From the NCBI GenBank assembly GCA_037478855.1, contig JBBFLY010000072.1, forward strand, positions 1-14,334: 14,334 nt of DNA. Direction: 5' to 3'. Origin of the DNA: Rhabdothermincola sp037478855. GTDB lineage: Bacteria; Actinomycetota; Acidimicrobiia; Acidimicrobiales; Acidimicrobilacustridaceae. Positions within the stretch are counted from its first letter, which is position 1; each line of letters starts with the position of its first letter. A program made the translations under genes and the position numbers. The notes beneath the pieces were generated by a model. The model had not been told where the DNA came from and did not search any database. It saw nothing but the letters and a program-made list of their open reading frames with translations. Positions 12,849 to 14,334 of the stretch are shown here, piece by piece.

Positions 12849-13798
12849 GCCATCCCGGTTTCGAGCTGCCGAGCGTCGAGTTCCCTCCTGGGTTGGTGGA
12901 CCGCCGCGGGTTCCGGCTGCGACCGGGCTCCTCGGTGGCGGTGCGCACCGGACCCCACGCCGGCCTCGCAGGGGAGGTGGTGGCCTGGGCGGGTGACCGG
13001 GGTGTCGAGGTGCTCACCGACGACACGCTGGTCACGGTGGACCCCTTCGATCTCGAACGCACCGACAGCCGCCTCGATGCGCCGACGACGATCGGGCTGA
13101 CCGTGGTCGAGCCCGAGCCGGTGCCGACCCTGCTGGTCGTGACAGTGGGCAACCGGGATCTCGTCGCCCGCCCCGACAGCGACTCGCCGCTGCCCGCCCC
13201 GGGGGACTTCCCCGTGGATCTGCACGCCCGGCGGCCGTCGGCCCGAACGCCCCGCACGTCGGCCCGGGCCTGGGGTGAGGCGTGCATCGCGGCGCTCGAG
13301 CAGCACCCGGCCGACGAACGACCGGGGCTCGTCGCCGAGCACCTCGATGCGCCGATCGTCGGGCGGGTGCTGCGGGAGGCGGCCCTGCCGGCGGTGCTCG
13401 ACCGGGTGGTGTTCGTGGTGACCGACCAGGACCCGCCCCACCCGGATGACACCGTGGCCTTCGGTGAGCTGCTGCGCCTGTGGGTGGAGGCCACGGCATC
13501 CACCCGGGACCGCCCGATCCGCTCCATCGCTCCCCCGATCGTGTTGCACCACGCCCCCCACGTCCTGCAGGCGGTGGTCCACTTCGTCTCCGAGGCGCTG
13601 GTCCCGCTCGTCGCCGGGGTGGAGCGGATCGCCGTGGCCCGCAGCGGCGGCACTCCCGCCATGGGCTTTGGCACCCTGCTCGCGGCGCTCCACGCCGCTG
13701 GCCCCGACCGGACCGTGCGCGACATTGACATCCCGATCGACCAGCCGATCATCGAGATGGACGTTGGACCCGGCCACCCCCTCCACGGGCTGCGGTAG
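12845..13798 (+). CDS. KOW/SH3-like domain fused to a second CARF domain
   Basis: This 317-aa protein has two parts. Residues about 25-73 (LRPGSSVAVRTGPHAGLAGE, VV..., DLERTD) match the KOW/NusG-type SH3 barrel pattern that contacts RNA, RNA polymerase or ribosomes. From 95 to the end it has a CARF layout: LLVVTVGN (96-103), VVFVVTDQ (188-195) followed by DDT (201-203), and ARSGGTPAM (265-273). These match the CARF of the gene at 10196 motif for motif. No nuclease or other effector domain follows, so it may be a sensor, regulator or ligand-degrading (ring nuclease) partner. GTG 12845 has GGGGAGG with 8-nt spacing and overlaps the previous stop by 4 bp. Family assignment is from motifs only. 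Confidence 0.7.
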   Translation: MSHPGFELPSVEFPPGLVDRRGFRLRPGSSVAVRTGPHAGLAGEVVAWAGDRGVEVLTDDTLVTVDPFDLERTDSRLDAPTTIGLTVVEPEPVPTLLVVTVGNRDLVARPDSDSPLPAPGDFPVDLHARRPSARTPRTSARAWGEACIAALEQHPADERPGLVAEHLDAPIVGRVLREAALPAVLDRVVFVVTDQDPPHPDDTVAFGELLRLWVEATASTRDRPIRSIAPPIVLHHAPHVLQAVVHFVSEALVPLVAGVERIAVARSGGTPAMGFGTLLAALHAAGPDRTVRDIDIPIDQPIIEMDVGPGHPLHGLR

Positions 13799-13809
13799 GC
13801 GCGGGGACG

Positions 13810-14166
13810 CGCCTGGGCGAACCGCCTTGGGTTCGTTGGAGGCTCGAGCTGTTGGTTTCCAACCCCGGCGGGGTCGACTGGTTGGGCAGCGTAGAACGCT
13901 GCTTCGAGCTCGGCTGGTGGTGTGTGGTCGCGGTGGCTGTGGAGCCGGTGCTCGTCGAGCCAGTGCACCCAGGTGAGGGTGGCGAGCTTGAGCTCGTCGA
14001 CGTCGTCCCAGCCGGTGGCGTCGGGGCCTCGGACGCACTCGGCCTTGTAGAGCCCGTTGGTCGTCTCGGCCAGGGCGTTGTCGTACGAGTCGGCGACGGT
14101 GCCGATGCTGGGTCGGGCGCCGATCTCGTCGAACCGCTCGGTGAACCGCACAGACGTGAACTGGCG
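13810..14166 (-). pseudogene. IS3-family transposase (OrfB) C-terminal fragment
   Basis: The minus strand encodes the C-terminal ~110 aa of an IS3-type DDE transposase: RQFTSVRFTERFDEIGARPS, IGTVADSYDNALAETTNGLY, KAEC, then WVHWLDEHRLHS and the AFYAAQ end. The E of ALAETTNGL is the last catalytic residue of the DDE triad. The first two Asp and the whole N-terminal half are absent; homology stops at about 14166, right next to the 59-bp repeat. Near 13866, in a GGGG run, the frame shifts and the usual ending LETNSSSLQRTQGGS is read in another frame. CGAACCGCCTTGGG at 13818-13831 resembles an IS3 terminal inverted repeat. The element is inactive. Confidence 0.8.
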
Positions 14167-14183
14167 AGCCTGCGCGGTTTCAA

Positions 14184-14242
14184 GGGGTGAGGGTGGCTGG
14201 TCTCGGTGTGGGTGATGGTATGGCGGGGCAGGCGAGGATGCC
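14184..14242. repeat. 59-bp direct repeat, copy 1
   Basis: This segment begins GGGGTGAGGGTGGCTGGTCT and ends GGCAGGCGAGGATGCC. It recurs at 14276-14334 with 55 of 59 bases identical (four substitutions clustered in the middle). It abuts the broken 5' end of the IS3 fragment. No coding function is seen. Confidence 0.85.
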
Positions 14243-14275
14243 TCTGGCTTCGAAGTTGAGACTGCGCGCATTCAT

Positions 14276-14334
14276 GGGGTGAGGGTGGCTGGTCTCGGTG
14301 GTGATGATCGTATGGCGGGGCAGGCGAGGATGCC
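14276..14334. repeat. 59-bp direct repeat, copy 2 (at window edge)
   Basis: This is the second copy of the repeat at 14184-14242, with a 92-bp period and a 33-bp unique spacer between copies. It ends exactly at the window edge, so further copies may follow to the right. Confidence 0.85.

Noticed and set aside
12613..14271. Single 552-aa minus-strand transposase gene
   Set aside because: Only the first third has IS3 homology; the rest is read-through antisense to the KOW-CARF gene.
14184..14334. CRISPR array (two repeats with a 33-bp spacer)
   Set aside because: The repeat is 59 bp, longer than CRISPR repeats, has four internal mismatches, and only two copies are visible next to an IS fragment.

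Overview
The window is very GC-rich DNA with frequent GTG starts and strong third-position G/C bias. It carries typical actinobacterial families: a TetR regulator, a KshA-like Rieske oxygenase, a DUF2510 fragment and FitA-type VapBC remnants. A high-GC actinobacterium is the likely source, possibly of the Acidimicrobiia type, but the species cannot be told from sequence alone. There are no rRNA or tRNA genes and no CRISPR array.

Left part (1-5.3 kb), ordinary metabolism and transport: a TetR regulator (+) runs into the 3' end of a Rieske non-heme-iron oxygenase (-). Divergent from the oxygenase is a radical SAM/SPASM enzyme of the anaerobic sulfatase-maturase type with a C-terminal SEC-C zinc motif. 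A well-formed 12-codon leader ORF overlaps its start by ATGA. Convergent to that is a 14-TM DHA2-type MFS exporter (-).

Middle part (5.3-9.75 kb), an accessory patch rich in broken genes: two intact ADP-ribosylglycohydrolase (ARH) paralogues face each other across a hairpin. They lie between two direct copies (79 bp, 77 identical) of the 3' end of one small gene. Around them are a DUF2510/OB-type gene fragment joined to the C-terminal half of a VapC PIN toxin, a VapB antitoxin gene with two compensating frameshifts, a VapC start stub, and a gene of the ARPP-1 (ARG-associated) family with a frameshift near its N-terminus. ARPP-1 proteins are known companions of ARHs, so the two ARHs and ARPP-1 look like one NAD/ADP-ribose functional set.

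Right part (9.75-13.8 kb), the most interesting region: diverging from ARPP-1 is a four-gene operon made of a 90-aa protein, a CARF-HEPN protein (Csm6/Cas02710-like, RX4H motif), a 351-aa cysteine-rich protein I do not recognise, and a protein joining a KOW/SH3-like domain to a second CARF domain. Both CARF domains keep the VG(T/N), TDQ...DT and GGTPAM motifs, so they look like paralogues. No cas10, other cas gene or CRISPR array is visible. I infer a stand-alone signal-responsive defence or stress module with a CARF-HEPN RNase and a KOW-CARF partner, sharing a control region with ARPP-1. The function is inferred from motifs only.

Right edge (13.8-14.3 kb): a truncated, frameshifted IS3-family transposase fragment and two 59-bp direct repeats, consistent with the border of a mobile or defence island.
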